DNA of 64,000 bases from Streptomyces sp. NRRL S-455 (GTDB lineage: Bacteria; Actinomycetota; Actinomycetes; Streptomycetales; Streptomycetaceae). The stretch is from assembly GCF_000717875.1 (NCBI RefSeq), contig NZ_JOCT01000002.1, positions 1-64,000 on the forward strand, written 5' to 3'. The notes under the pieces are model-generated. The model did no database searches. It saw nothing but the letters and a program-made list of their open reading frames with translations, and was not told the origin of the DNA. The translations under genes were made by a program, and so were the position numbers. Below, in pieces: positions 1-8,216 of the stretch (positions are counted from its first letter, which is position 1; the number at the start of each line of letters is the position of its first letter).

Positions 1-331
1 TCCGGCTGCCCGGCCCGAGGGTAGAGCTGGGTGACCTCGCGCGCCATACCGATCAGGCCCCGGAAAGACTGCCTCGACATCGACGGGAAGGGGAGCCAGC
101 GGCCGGGGCGGCTGGTGGCCTGAGCGGTGTCCTGCTGCGTGCGCCTGACAGCATGGCGTCTCCTGCTGCCGGTGGTCGTAGCGCCGCCGACCCCAGCCCC
201 CGCCCCGACTCCCGTTGCACCCCGTTCAGCCCGTCGGCGATGGCCCGCCACATGCCGACGCTATCCGGGAGTTCGTATGCCCAGAGCCCGTCCTATGACG
301 GCACTCCGAACATGACGAACACGTACGGCAC
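1..331. other. Left edge, no intact gene recognised
   Basis: No complete gene is supported here. On the minus strand, a frame running off the left edge contains a start at base 80 followed by SRQSFRGLIGMAREVTQLYP, which has a plausible codon bias and may be part of a gene outside the window. The plus-strand helicase frame that starts at 332 has no recognisable homologous sequence in this stretch, so a recombination junction probably lies just upstream of the DEAH motif. Confidence 0.25.
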
Positions 332-2536
332 GTGGACTACCAGATCGGCAACATGTCATACACGACGGCATTCGGTAAAACGGACGAGGCACACGGCACC
401 GCCGGTGATCTTGGTCGACCGTGGGCGGCGATCCACGACAACGCCCGCATCCCTGCCGACTTCCGGCTGTACCTCACCGCGACCCCGCGCATCCTCGCCT
501 CGCCCCGGCCTCAGAAGGGCGCTGACGGCCAGGAGCTGGTGCTCGCGTCGATGGGCCAGGGCTCCGCCACCTACGGCCCCTGGCTGGCCGAGCTCGGGCT
601 GAGCGAGGCGATCGAGCGGGGCATCCTCGCCGGTTTCGAGATCGACGTGGTAGAGATCCGCGACCCCTCACCCGTCCTCGGGGAATCGGAAGAGGCGCAG
701 CGGGGCCGGCGCCTGGCCCTGCTGCAGACCGCACTTTTGGAGCACGCGGCGGCGTACAACTTGCGTACGGTCATGACCTTCCACCAGAAGGTGGACGAAG
801 CGATGGCGTTCGCGGAGAAGATCCCGGAGACAGCCGCGCACCTGTACGTCAACGACGCCTCCGACGAGGACCTGGCGGCTGCGGACAAGCTGCCGAAGTC
901 CTCCATCGACGCGGAGTTCTACGGGCTGGAGGCCGGCCGCCACGTACCCCCGGACCGCGTCTGGTCAGCGTGGCTGTGCGGCGACCACCTCGTCTCCGAG
1001 CGACGCGAAGTACTGCGCCAGTTCGCCAACGGCATCGACGCCTCGGGCCGGCGGGTGAACCGGGCGTTCCTTGCGAGCTGTCGCGTGCTCGGGGAAGGCG
1101 TGGACATCACCGGCGAGCGGGGGGTGGAGGCCGTCTGCTTCGCCGACACCCGCGGCTCTCAGGTAGAGATCGTCCAGAACATCGGCCGGGCGCTCCGTCT
1201 CAACCGCGACGGCTCCACCAAGGTTGCCCGCATCATCGTGCCCGTCTTCCTCCAACCCGGCGAGAACCCGACCGACATGGTCGCCAGCGCCTCGTACCGC
1301 CCCCTCGTAGCCGTTTTGCAGGGCCTGCGCTCGCATGATGAACGACTCGTTGAACAGCTCGCCTCACGCGCCCTCACCCACGGGAAGCGCAAGGTACACA
1401 TCCGGCGCGACGAGGAAGGCCGGATCGTCGGGGCCAGCGGCGAGGAAGGCGAGGACCAGGAGCACGACGACGGCGCCGATGCCGCTGCCGAGTCGGCCCT
1501 GCTCCACTTCTCCAGCCCGCGCGACGCCACCACGATCGCCGCGTTCCTGCGCACCCGGGTCTACCGGCCAGAGTCCCTGGTGTGGCTGGAGGGCTACCAG
1601 GCCCTGCTGCGGTGGCGGAAGGACAACGAGATCACCGGCCTCTACGCCGTTCCCTACGACACCGAGGTCGAAGTCGGCGTCACGAAGTCGTTTCCCCTTG
1701 GGAGGTGGGTGCACCAGCAGCGGAAGGCGCTGCGGGCGGGTGAGCTGGAGCCGCGCCGCAAGGAGCTGCTGGACGCCCCGGAGGCCGGGATGGTCTGGGA
1801 GCCCGGTGAGGAGGCGTGGGAGTCCAAGCTCGCCGCGCTCCGGTCCTACCGGCGGGCCACGGGGCACCTCGCGCCGCGTCAGGACGCGGTGTGGGACGAC
1901 CCGGCCGGCGGCGGCCCCGTGCCCGTCGGGCAGCACATGGCCAACCTCCGCCGCAAAGGCGCGAAGAACGGCCTGGGCAAAGACCCGAAGCGCGCCAAGC
2001 AGCGTGCGGCGCAGCTCACCGCGATCGACCCCGACTGGAACTGCCCCTGGCCACTGGACTGGCAACGCCACTACCGCATCCTCGCCGACCTCGTCGACGC
2101 CGACGGCCACCTACCCGACATCGCACCCGGCGTGCTCAAGGACGGCGACGACATCGGACGCTGGCTCCAACAGCAGCGCAAGCCGGTCACCTGGACGCAA
2201 CTGTCCACCGACCAGCAGGAACGGCTGTCCACGCTGGGCATCAAGCCGCTTGAGGCGCCGTCTCCCGCCCCGGCCGCCAAGGGTGCGACAAAGGGCCCCA
2301 GCAAGGCACAGCAGGCCTTCCAGCGCGGCCTGGCGGCCCTCACACAGTGGGTGGAACGGGAAGGCTCCCACCGGCCTGTACCGCGCGGCCACGCCGAGGA
2401 GATCACGGTCGACGGCGAGACAGAGCCGGTCGTCGTGAAGCTGGGTGTATGGGTCTCGAACACCAAGAGCCGCCGCGACAAGCTCACCCAGGACCAGCTC
2501 GACGCGCTGCGAGAACTCGGCATCGACTGGGCATGA
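332..2536 (+). CDS. 5'-truncated DEAH helicase with helicase-associated repeats
   Basis: The protein (734 aa) is the C-terminal part of an SF2 helicase. It enters the family at motif II (DEAHGTAG, about residue 18), followed by motif III (LTATPR) and motif VI (QNIGRALRLNRDG, about residue 280). The Walker A motif and everything before motif II are missing. After the second RecA-like domain come tryptophan-rich helicase-associated repeats such as FPLGRWVHQQRKALRAGEL, and a last repeat ending VWVSNTKSRRDKL near the C terminus. Without motif I it should not hydrolyse ATP. The first 15 or so residues do not look like helicase and probably derive from the junction. A close, even shorter paralogue lies at 8206-9561. 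A strong hairpin follows the stop codon. Helicase family is clear; the real start is unknown. Confidence 0.8.
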   Translation: MDYQIGNMSYTTAFGKTDEAHGTAGDLGRPWAAIHDNARIPADFRLYLTATPRILASPRPQKGADGQELVLASMGQGSATYGPWLAELGLSEAIERGILAGFEIDVVEIRDPSPVLGESEEAQRGRRLALLQTALLEHAAAYNLRTVMTFHQKVDEAMAFAEKIPETAAHLYVNDASDEDLAAADKLPKSSIDAEFYGLEAGRHVPPDRVWSAWLCGDHLVSERREVLRQFANGIDASGRRVNRAFLASCRVLGEGVDITGERGVEAVCFADTRGSQVEIVQNIGRALRLNRDGSTKVARIIVPVFLQPGENPTDMVASASYRPLVAVLQGLRSHDERLVEQLASRALTHGKRKVHIRRDEEGRIVGASGEEGEDQEHDDGADAAAESALLHFSSPRDATTIAAFLRTRVYRPESLVWLEGYQALLRWRKDNEITGLYAVPYDTEVEVGVTKSFPLGRWVHQQRKALRAGELEPRRKELLDAPEAGMVWEPGEEAWESKLAALRSYRRATGHLAPRQDAVWDDPAGGGPVPVGQHMANLRRKGAKNGLGKDPKRAKQRAAQLTAIDPDWNCPWPLDWQRHYRILADLVDADGHLPDIAPGVLKDGDDIGRWLQQQRKPVTWTQLSTDQQERLSTLGIKPLEAPSPAPAAKGATKGPSKAQQAFQRGLAALTQWVEREGSHRPVPRGHAEEITVDGETEPVVVKLGVWVSNTKSRRDKLTQDQLDALRELGIDWA

Positions 2537-2580
2537 CACGCCATCTGGCCAGTCGTTGGGCTGCAAGGTCAGCGGAGGGT

Positions 2581-2611
2581 GAGGCCCCGGGACGTGGTGT
2601 CCTGGGGCCTC
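2581..2611 (+). terminator. Intrinsic-type hairpin after helicase gene
   Basis: Thirteen-base stem GAGGCCCCGGGAC paired with GTCCTGGGGCCTC around a 5-base loop, with one G-T wobble, 45 bases after the helicase stop. There is no clear T-run, as is usual for high-GC actinomycete terminators. The paralogous helicase gene has a similar hairpin at the same place. Confidence 0.7.
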
Positions 2612-2690
2612 CTGCCGTCGATCGGGGAAGGTAGCGAACTTGCTGTTCAGATCTGTCCATTCGGGCCATACGCGTTGGGAGGGTCTCCCC

Positions 2691-2822
2691 ATGAACATCG
2701 TTGAGAACGTCGCGTCCGGCCTTGTCGTCGCACTGGCTGCCTGGGGCGCCCGGTGGGCCCGGCTCGAATGGCGCCGACGTCGAATCGCCCGCGCTGGACG
2801 ACGTAACCCCGCTGCCCGCTGA
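2691..2822 (+). CDS. Small membrane-anchored protein (43 aa), function unknown
   Basis: A 43-residue frame begins MNIVENVASGLVVALAAWGA and ends with an arginine-rich tail. The first half can form one membrane helix and the tail would sit on the cytoplasmic face. The ATG follows GGGAGGG at a normal ribosome-binding distance. It lies 36 bp before the next gene on the same strand and may be co-transcribed with it. Small hydrophobic genes of this kind often precede regulator-like genes in Streptomyces, but no function can be assigned. Confidence 0.5.
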   Translation: MNIVENVASGLVVALAAWGARWARLEWRRRRIARAGRRNPAAR

Positions 2823-2858
2823 TAGGACGAGTCCACACGAGAGAAGAGCAAGAGCCGC

Positions 2859-3698
2859 ATGGGAGTAATCGAACGGCCGGACCTGCCACCCGGTGCTCGC
2901 CGAGACCTCAACCAGGAGCTGCACACCCTGCATCGCCGGGCCGGCCTGCCCAGTGTCCGGGAACTGGCCAAGGCGGTCGCCATGAGCCCCACTGGCGTCC
3001 ACAACGCGTTCCGCCTGGCCAAGGTGCCCGAACAGCGTCTGACGATGGCCATCGTCGACCGTCTGACGGTATGGGTCCGCGACTGGGGCGTGGGCATCAG
3101 CCAAGAGACCGGCATCGAGAAGACCCTCCGTCGGTTCGAACGGCTATGGCACCAGGCCAAGTACGAAGAGGAAGCACTCGTCGACCAGGGTGAGCCACCT
3201 TGCATGTCCGACACCACCCGAAGGCTCCTGTTCGCGCTCAGCCCGGAGTGCTCGATGTCCCACCCAACACGGCAGCTCCCACAGCTCCACGACATCGTCG
3301 CCCTGGAAGACCCCGCCGTGACGAAGACCCCGGCGTTCCTCCGTAAGACCGGCTTGCAGCCGGACTTCCCCAACCCTTGGCATCTGATCCATCTGTGCCG
3401 CGGCTGCCAGCGCCGCCGCGAAGCCGGTGAGCTCACCGAACCCGAACTGCGTGCGGCCCGCTTCGCTCTGGACCGGCGCCCAGGCGCTGCCCGGCACTAC
3501 GCCGCGTACCTGGACCAGATGCTTCTGGGCGCCGAGGGCGTCGTCGACATGAACGTCGCCGGGCGGGCCCTCGCAATCATCAAGGCCGATCCGGAGATGG
3601 CAGCCAACCCGTACGCCCTCAACCACGGGGAAATTGTGGTCGACCGCACCTACGGTTCCCTGCAGTGGGGACACCACCCGTGCGAAGACGATCACTAG
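2859..3698 (+). CDS. Hypothetical protein with N-terminal helix-turn-helix-like region
   Basis: The protein has 279 residues. Residues 10-60 (LNQELHTLHRRAGLPSVREL then VAMSPTGVHNAFR) read like the N-terminal helix-turn-helix of Streptomyces XRE-like regulators, where a predicted recognition helix follows SPTGVHNAF. A CxxC pair (LCRGCQRRREAG, about residue 180) could bind metal. The rest is not recognised. The start has GAGAAGAG upstream. The gene is followed by a perfect hairpin at 3708-3733. DNA binding is inferred from the helix pattern only. Confidence 0.65.
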   Translation: MGVIERPDLPPGARRDLNQELHTLHRRAGLPSVRELAKAVAMSPTGVHNAFRLAKVPEQRLTMAIVDRLTVWVRDWGVGISQETGIEKTLRRFERLWHQAKYEEEALVDQGEPPCMSDTTRRLLFALSPECSMSHPTRQLPQLHDIVALEDPAVTKTPAFLRKTGLQPDFPNPWHLIHLCRGCQRRREAGELTEPELRAARFALDRRPGAARHYAAYLDQMLLGAEGVVDMNVAGRALAIIKADPEMAANPYALNHGEIVVDRTYGSLQWGHHPCEDDH

Positions 3699-3707
3699 CA
3701 CAGGCAC

Positions 3708-3733
3708 CCTTCCGGGAGGCTCGTCCCGGAAGG
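3708..3733 (+). terminator. Perfect 10-bp hairpin terminator
   Basis: CCTTCCGGGA pairs perfectly with TCCCGGAAGG around a 6-base loop, 10 bases after the stop of the preceding gene. It also lies before the convergent minus-strand gene ending at 3845, so it could act on both strands. Confidence 0.65.
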
Positions 3734-3844
3734 CCGCTGCTCTGCGCCGGCACCGCACTGGTGCTCAGGAGGATGCGCTGATCATCCTATAGAGAGTCTC
3801 GAACCGGTCCGACGTCTCATCGTCGACCTGCCCGACTAGCACTA

Positions 3845-4204
3845 TTAGAGGCGTGCCAGGACTCGCTGCAAATCGTCTCGGTCGAATGCGTGGCCGGAGG
3901 CGACCAGAGTTCGGGTGTAGGAGTCCAGAGCAGAGATGAGATCTTCCGAGAATCCCGCTACTGCGGGTAGATCCCAGGCACCGGTGAGCAGGTCATCGAG
4001 GCGGCTAGGGTCAGCCGGCAGGTGGATGTAGATTTCCCACGGCGGGACGCCTTTAAGTCTGGCCCGCTCGGAGCGTGGGAACATCCGGTTTCCCGCTCGC
4101 TCCAAGGCCCGCAGCACTGCCAGTTCCGGTGCCGCCATCATGTCCAGTGATGTCGCCATCGCAGTCGGGTCCATTCGTTCGAGTAATACCTGAGCAGTGC
4201 TCAC
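3845..4204 (-). CDS. Small conserved-looking protein next to ATP-grasp gene
   Basis: The frame gives 119 residues from a GTG start (VSTAQVLLERMDPTAMATS) and contains GVPPWEIYIHLPADPSRL and DLPAVAGFSEDLISALDSY. The same frame stays open to an ATG at 4366, but that extension is rich in serine and proline and does not look like coding sequence, so the shorter form is preferred. It lies downstream of, and in the same direction as, the ATP-grasp-like gene, which ends at 4376. The two may be one transcription unit, making this a candidate accessory protein. No known family was recognised. Confidence 0.5.
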   Translation of the reverse strand: MSTAQVLLERMDPTAMATSLDMMAAPELAVLRALERAGNRMFPRSERARLKGVPPWEIYIHLPADPSRLDDLLTGAWDLPAVAGFSEDLISALDSYTRTLVASGHAFDRDDLQRVLARL

Positions 4205-4375
4205 CTCAGAGCACTGCCGACCTGCTTGATCCCGAGTTGACGCTAGGCATTGAGCCGGGGCGGACGAGCGAGTTGTGCCGGATTTTGACTCGATTGAGTC
4301 CAGACAAGTTGGACAACCGCCCTGCGACTGAGGTCGGACTGCGGGAGCTGGAGGCAGGAACCACATCTCCAGCCC

Positions 4376-6097
4376 TCAGCGGCGCGCGGCCGCCGGACGG
4401 ATATGGCCGGAGGAGGACAGAAACGCTTCGTACAGCATGACGGTTTCCAGCGCCTTCGCAGGCGAGGGGGCGGACGCGGCCAGCATGCCCCAGCGACCGG
4501 GCACGGCGCTGATGACCTCGCTATAGCACCCCGGTGCCAGGGGAGGTTTCGGCAGGGTGCGCAGCAGTGCCAGGTCGCTGGAGGGTTCGGGGCGTACCAC
4601 CTTGGTCGCTGCGTGCTGGCCATGTCCTTGTGCGTGGGCGGTGTCGAGAAAGAGTCGCAGGTATTCGGCGCCGTGGGAGGAGAGGTTCGGATCCTGCAGC
4701 GCGATGATCTCGCGGTCACCGAAAGCGCCGCCCAGGCGGCCGATGGCGAAGTCGATCCCGGCCGTCACCATTTTCAGTCCTTGCTGAGAGAAGGCGGCCC
4801 GCAGTTCCTCCACCATGGTGAGCATGGCGGGGTACGCGCGAACCGACAGTCCCGCCTCGGCCCAGCTATCCGCGCTCATGAGCAAGTTGCCCTGCCAGGA
4901 TGTGCCGCCGGTCAGCTGGAGGGTCACGCCCGGAGCGACGTGTCCGTTGCGTACGTGTGCGGATGGGGCCAGGGGGAGCGTCCAGCGCCCGATGGGGGCC
5001 TGGTCGTAGTGCATGAACGCTTCGAGTACCCAGGGTTCTTGCGTGTGCCGCAACTGCTCGGCGATGCGGGCTACCTCTTCGGGGCGGCCGATGTTGATGG
5101 CCGGGGAGATCCTGGCCCCCGCGCCGCCTTCGGACGGCTTCAGGCAGCCCTGGGCGAAGCCGTAGCGTGTGTTCAGCAGCCGTGCCGCTTCAATGAACCG
5201 CTGGATCACTACCGTCTCGTCCGCTGTGTCGGGATACACGGAGTAGCCCGGCACCACGGGGAACTGGACTCCCAGACGTGCGGCCATCGGGGACAGCGCT
5301 GTTTCTTCGGCGAGAAGATCAGCCGGGTCCTGGAAGGTGGCGGACACCGTCAACGCGTCGTTGACCGAGGGGTGCAGGGGGGCCTTGGTGTTCCAGAAGT
5401 CGGCCACCTCGGGGCTGTTGGCGTCGACGAGCAGTCTCTCGACACCCGCCTGCCGCTTGAGGTAGAGCAGGAGTGTCTGCACGTCGCGGTCGAGCGCGTA
5501 GAGCCGGATGAGAACATCAGGGTTGCGCCGCACGACGTCGGTCAGCTGCTGCCAGGCGGGAGCCCGGCCACCAGTCTGGTGGGCCAGGACCAGGAGCGCC
5601 TGCGAGAGGTAGTAGTACTCGATGCCGGGGACTGTGATGGTCTCGGCCCCCGCCAGCGTCGCCGCTACCTGCCAGGGGCGGGAACGGCCGACCACCACGT
5701 CTGCGGGCGAGGCAAGGCTGACCGACCGGGTCTCCACATACGTCGTCACGTCGTCTGCCGGCTGCCCCGACCGCGCGTCGGCGAGGTCGGCCTGAAGGCT
5801 GCGCAGGACCGGGGTGGCGGAGTGCAGAATCAGCGCCCGCACGGCCGTCCCGTCGCCGACATACGGCTCCAGCTCCCTGGCGGCGGCCGCTGCGATGTCA
5901 TCCGGCTCCAGCCCGAGCAGGTCCCGCGCGATAGCGGCAGACTGCTGGTGCGTCAGTTCGAGCGGTCCGGTGTAAAAGCCCTGCCACCGAAACCCGGCCT
6001 CGTCCGGCGTTTTGACCACCCATTCCCCCAGAGCGCCGCTGGAACTTCTGTCAGCCGGGGGCACGTGTTCATACGTCAGTTGCTGCATGTCGGTCAC
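4376..6097 (-). CDS. ATP-grasp-like carboxylate-amine ligase with preATP-grasp region
   Basis: The product (573 aa) looks like an ATP-grasp enzyme, a fold that joins a carboxylate to an amine through an acyl-phosphate. Its first half resembles a preATP-grasp domain. Residues around CLKPSEGGAGARISP fit the lysine and glycine-rich nucleotide loop, EAFMHYDQAPIGRW is a central strand, and AGIDFAIGRLGG with ALQDPNLSSHGAEYL fits the metal-binding acidic and asparagine region. The GTG start (VTDMQQLTYEHV) has AAGGTGA 6 bases upstream; an in-frame extension to 6355 looks non-coding. It lies between a small gene and an M20 amidohydrolase, all on the minus strand, which suggests a small peptide or amino-acid-derivative pathway. 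The substrate is unknown. Confidence 0.65.
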   Translation of the reverse strand: MTDMQQLTYEHVPPADRSSSGALGEWVVKTPDEAGFRWQGFYTGPLELTHQQSAAIARDLLGLEPDDIAAAAARELEPYVGDGTAVRALILHSATPVLRSLQADLADARSGQPADDVTTYVETRSVSLASPADVVVGRSRPWQVAATLAGAETITVPGIEYYYLSQALLVLAHQTGGRAPAWQQLTDVVRRNPDVLIRLYALDRDVQTLLLYLKRQAGVERLLVDANSPEVADFWNTKAPLHPSVNDALTVSATFQDPADLLAEETALSPMAARLGVQFPVVPGYSVYPDTADETVVIQRFIEAARLLNTRYGFAQGCLKPSEGGAGARISPAINIGRPEEVARIAEQLRHTQEPWVLEAFMHYDQAPIGRWTLPLAPSAHVRNGHVAPGVTLQLTGGTSWQGNLLMSADSWAEAGLSVRAYPAMLTMVEELRAAFSQQGLKMVTAGIDFAIGRLGGAFGDREIIALQDPNLSSHGAEYLRLFLDTAHAQGHGQHAATKVVRPEPSSDLALLRTLPKPPLAPGCYSEVISAVPGRWGMLAASAPSPAKALETVMLYEAFLSSSGHIRPAAARR

Positions 6098-6266
6098 TCG
6101 ATTCACCTTAAGTGCGGGTCGTTGCAATGACGCCAAAAGCGCGACCGCGTACACCAAATGAGTAACTGCGCTGCCGGAGGCATTTCTTGCGGCCGGGCGT
6201 GGGCTGGTTCTGCGGGGCAGGACGCGGTGCGGGCAACGCGGACAGACCCGGCCGCGGGTAGCGCGA

Positions 6267-7544
6267 TCACACCCGCAGTACGGTCCGCAGCAGCACTTCC
6301 GCACCGGCGACAAGGTCCTCGGGAGCGGTTCGCTCCGAGGGGACATGGCTGACACCGTCGATGCTCGGTACGAAGATCATGCCTACAGGCGTGATCGCCG
6401 CCATGATCTGCGCGTCATGTCCCGCTCCGCTCGCCAGCGTCTCGTGGGCGAGCCCGAGCTCGGCCGCGGATGCCTCGATGGCGTGGCGCAGCCTCGGGTC
6501 CGTCGGCACAGGATCAGTGCGCACGGCCGCCTCGACCGAGATCTGGACGTCCCCCCGACGTGCCAGAAGAGCCAGCTTTCTTCGCAGAGCTTCCTCGGCT
6601 TCGGCGAGCCGGCCGTAGTCGCTGTCCCGCAGATCGACGTCGAGGCGCACCACATCCGGCACGGTATTGGGCGAGTTCGGCCGGACGTCCATCCACCCCA
6701 CCGTGGCCACGCGGCATAACTGCTCCGCCCCGGCCAGGGCCTTAACGGCAAGAACCGCCTGAGCCGCGACAACGAGCGGGTCTTGTCGTCCCCCCATGGG
6801 GGTGGTGCCGGCGTGTCCGGCTCTGCCCTGCATCTGCACGCGCAGCAGGGTCCGTCCCGTGATCGAGTCGACGACGCCGATGCGCCTGCCCCGCCGCTCC
6901 AATACCGGCCCCTGTTCCACATGCAGTTCCAGATAAGCGGTGCAAGAGCCGGGGGGCCACACCGCCGTAGCAAGCCGCGCCATGTCTCCGCCCGCCAGTT
7001 CCAAGGCTTGCCGCAGCGGCTTTCCGCTGCTGTCCTGCGGCTCACTCGGCAGAGCGTCCAGTTGTCCGGTGAGCACCATCGATCCCCAGAAAGGCTGAGG
7101 GAAGAGGGCGCCTTCCTCGTTGGCGAAAGCGATGGCGATGATCTCGCAGCCGGTTGCGACTCCTCCTTCGTGCAGGGTCTGCAGCACCTCTAACGCGGCG
7201 ATCACGCCGTACGCGCCGTCCAGCCGGCCGCCCTGGGCAACGGTGTCGAGATGCGATCCGACAAGGACCGCAGGACGCTCGACACCGCGGTGGCCGCTCG
7301 GGCGCCGGATCAGCAGGTTGCCGCCCGCGTCGATGCGCGTCCTCAGCCCGGCGGCCGTGGCTTCCTGAACCACATAGGCCCTCGCCTGCCGATCCTCCGG
7401 GCTGAAGCCCATACGCGTCACGCCACCATCCCGGCTGCCGCCGATCGCGGCCAGGTCGTCGAGTCGGCCGAGCAGACGAGAGCCGTTGACCCGAAGATCA
7501 CCAGCAGCGCCCGGGGCGAGGGCCAGACCGGGATGGTCACTCAT
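6267..7544 (-). CDS. M20-family amidohydrolase (N-carbamoyl-L-amino-acid hydrolase/allantoate amidohydrolase type)
   Basis: The 425-residue protein matches the Zn-dependent hydantoinase/carbamoylase branch of peptidase family M20, whose members cleave N-carbamoyl amino acids or allantoate-like ureides in the cytoplasm. Expected metal ligands are visible: GSHLDTV (His), RLDGAYG (Asp), FANEEGALF (Glu), LELHVEQGP (His) and DGVSHVPSE (His). The dimerisation-domain motif GRAGHAGTTPM is present. The ATG has GGAGG 7 bases upstream; the long in-frame extension upstream is non-coding. Length is normal for the family. It precedes the ATP-grasp-like gene by 169 bp in the same direction and could supply or trim its substrate. 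Confidence 0.88.
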   Translation of the reverse strand: MSDHPGLALAPGAAGDLRVNGSRLLGRLDDLAAIGGSRDGGVTRMGFSPEDRQARAYVVQEATAAGLRTRIDAGGNLLIRRPSGHRGVERPAVLVGSHLDTVAQGGRLDGAYGVIAALEVLQTLHEGGVATGCEIIAIAFANEEGALFPQPFWGSMVLTGQLDALPSEPQDSSGKPLRQALELAGGDMARLATAVWPPGSCTAYLELHVEQGPVLERRGRRIGVVDSITGRTLLRVQMQGRAGHAGTTPMGGRQDPLVVAAQAVLAVKALAGAEQLCRVATVGWMDVRPNSPNTVPDVVRLDVDLRDSDYGRLAEAEEALRRKLALLARRGDVQISVEAAVRTDPVPTDPRLRHAIEASAAELGLAHETLASGAGHDAQIMAAITPVGMIFVPSIDGVSHVPSERTAPEDLVAGAEVLLRTVLRV

Positions 7545-7793
7545 CTCACACCTCCAGTAACTGCGGGCGACGCTTCGCAGCGTACCCACCCCTGCCTGCC
7601 GGTCAACGCCATTGCGCCACCAAGCGCAGAGCCTGCCAAGCCGGGGCGAAGACCTCATGTGACCTGCGGCTTCACCCTGTGTACTTCTCCTTTCGTCCCC
7701 TGGTGGCGAACGGCATCTGGCGCCTGATCGCCCGGCCAGACAGCACCCACAGCGCAGCCTGGACATGTCAAGGCTCCGACGCCGCCACGAGGT

Positions 7794-8055
7794 GTGGTGG
7801 ACCACGTGAGCTGGATCCTGGAAGCCAAGCGCTCGCTCGACCAGGTACTCATCCTGCGCGGCTGGACCGCCGAGTACTGCCTGCGGCGCGTCGCCGACCG
7901 GCACAAGGCCCTCGGCTACGGCTCCCTGGGCGCCCGCAAGGACAAGGTCAGCCGCTGGACCAGCCCCGCAACCCACAGACTCCGATCGTCCGCCAGATTG
8001 GCTTGGACGTTGTTCAGCGGTCCCACCGAGACGTTCTCGACTGACCCCGCGAGAC
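7794..8055 (+). pseudogene. Remnant of helix-turn-helix regulator
   Basis: The frame reads VDHVSWILEAKRSLDQVL then RGWTAEYCLRRVADRHKAL and KDKVSRWTS, a pattern like Streptomyces HTH proteins in which RKDKVSRW marks the recognition helix region. After this point the expected continuation (RNPQTPIVRQIGL) is in another frame, so there is a frameshift near 7965. The sequence stops at the MITE-like element that starts at 8056. Both the frameshift and the element make this a dead fragment. The original size is unknown. Confidence 0.4.
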
Positions 8056-8216
8056 GGCACTGTCAACTTTGACGCGGCGTCAGATGACCACAAAGGCGAT
8101 TTGCAATCTTCACCTCTGATTCCGCGAATGAAGCGCCGGATCGGCCTGCCGGAGGCAGGATCTGGATGGGGCTTCCCTTCTTGATCATCTGACGTTCAGT
8201 CAAAGTTGACAGTGCC
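8056..8216. mobile_element. 161-bp MITE-like element with inverted terminal repeats
   Basis: Both ends start GGCACTGTCAACTTTGAC in inverted orientation. The homology continues inward after four mismatched bases with CGTCAGATGA, giving about 30 matches in 35. The interior has no coding capacity. The structure fits a non-autonomous MITE or an internally deleted insertion sequence. No target duplication is seen: the flanking octamers are CGCGAGAC and CGTGCAGA. This suggests that the copies recombined or that flanking DNA was later deleted. It separates an HTH remnant from a helicase remnant. Confidence 0.7.
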
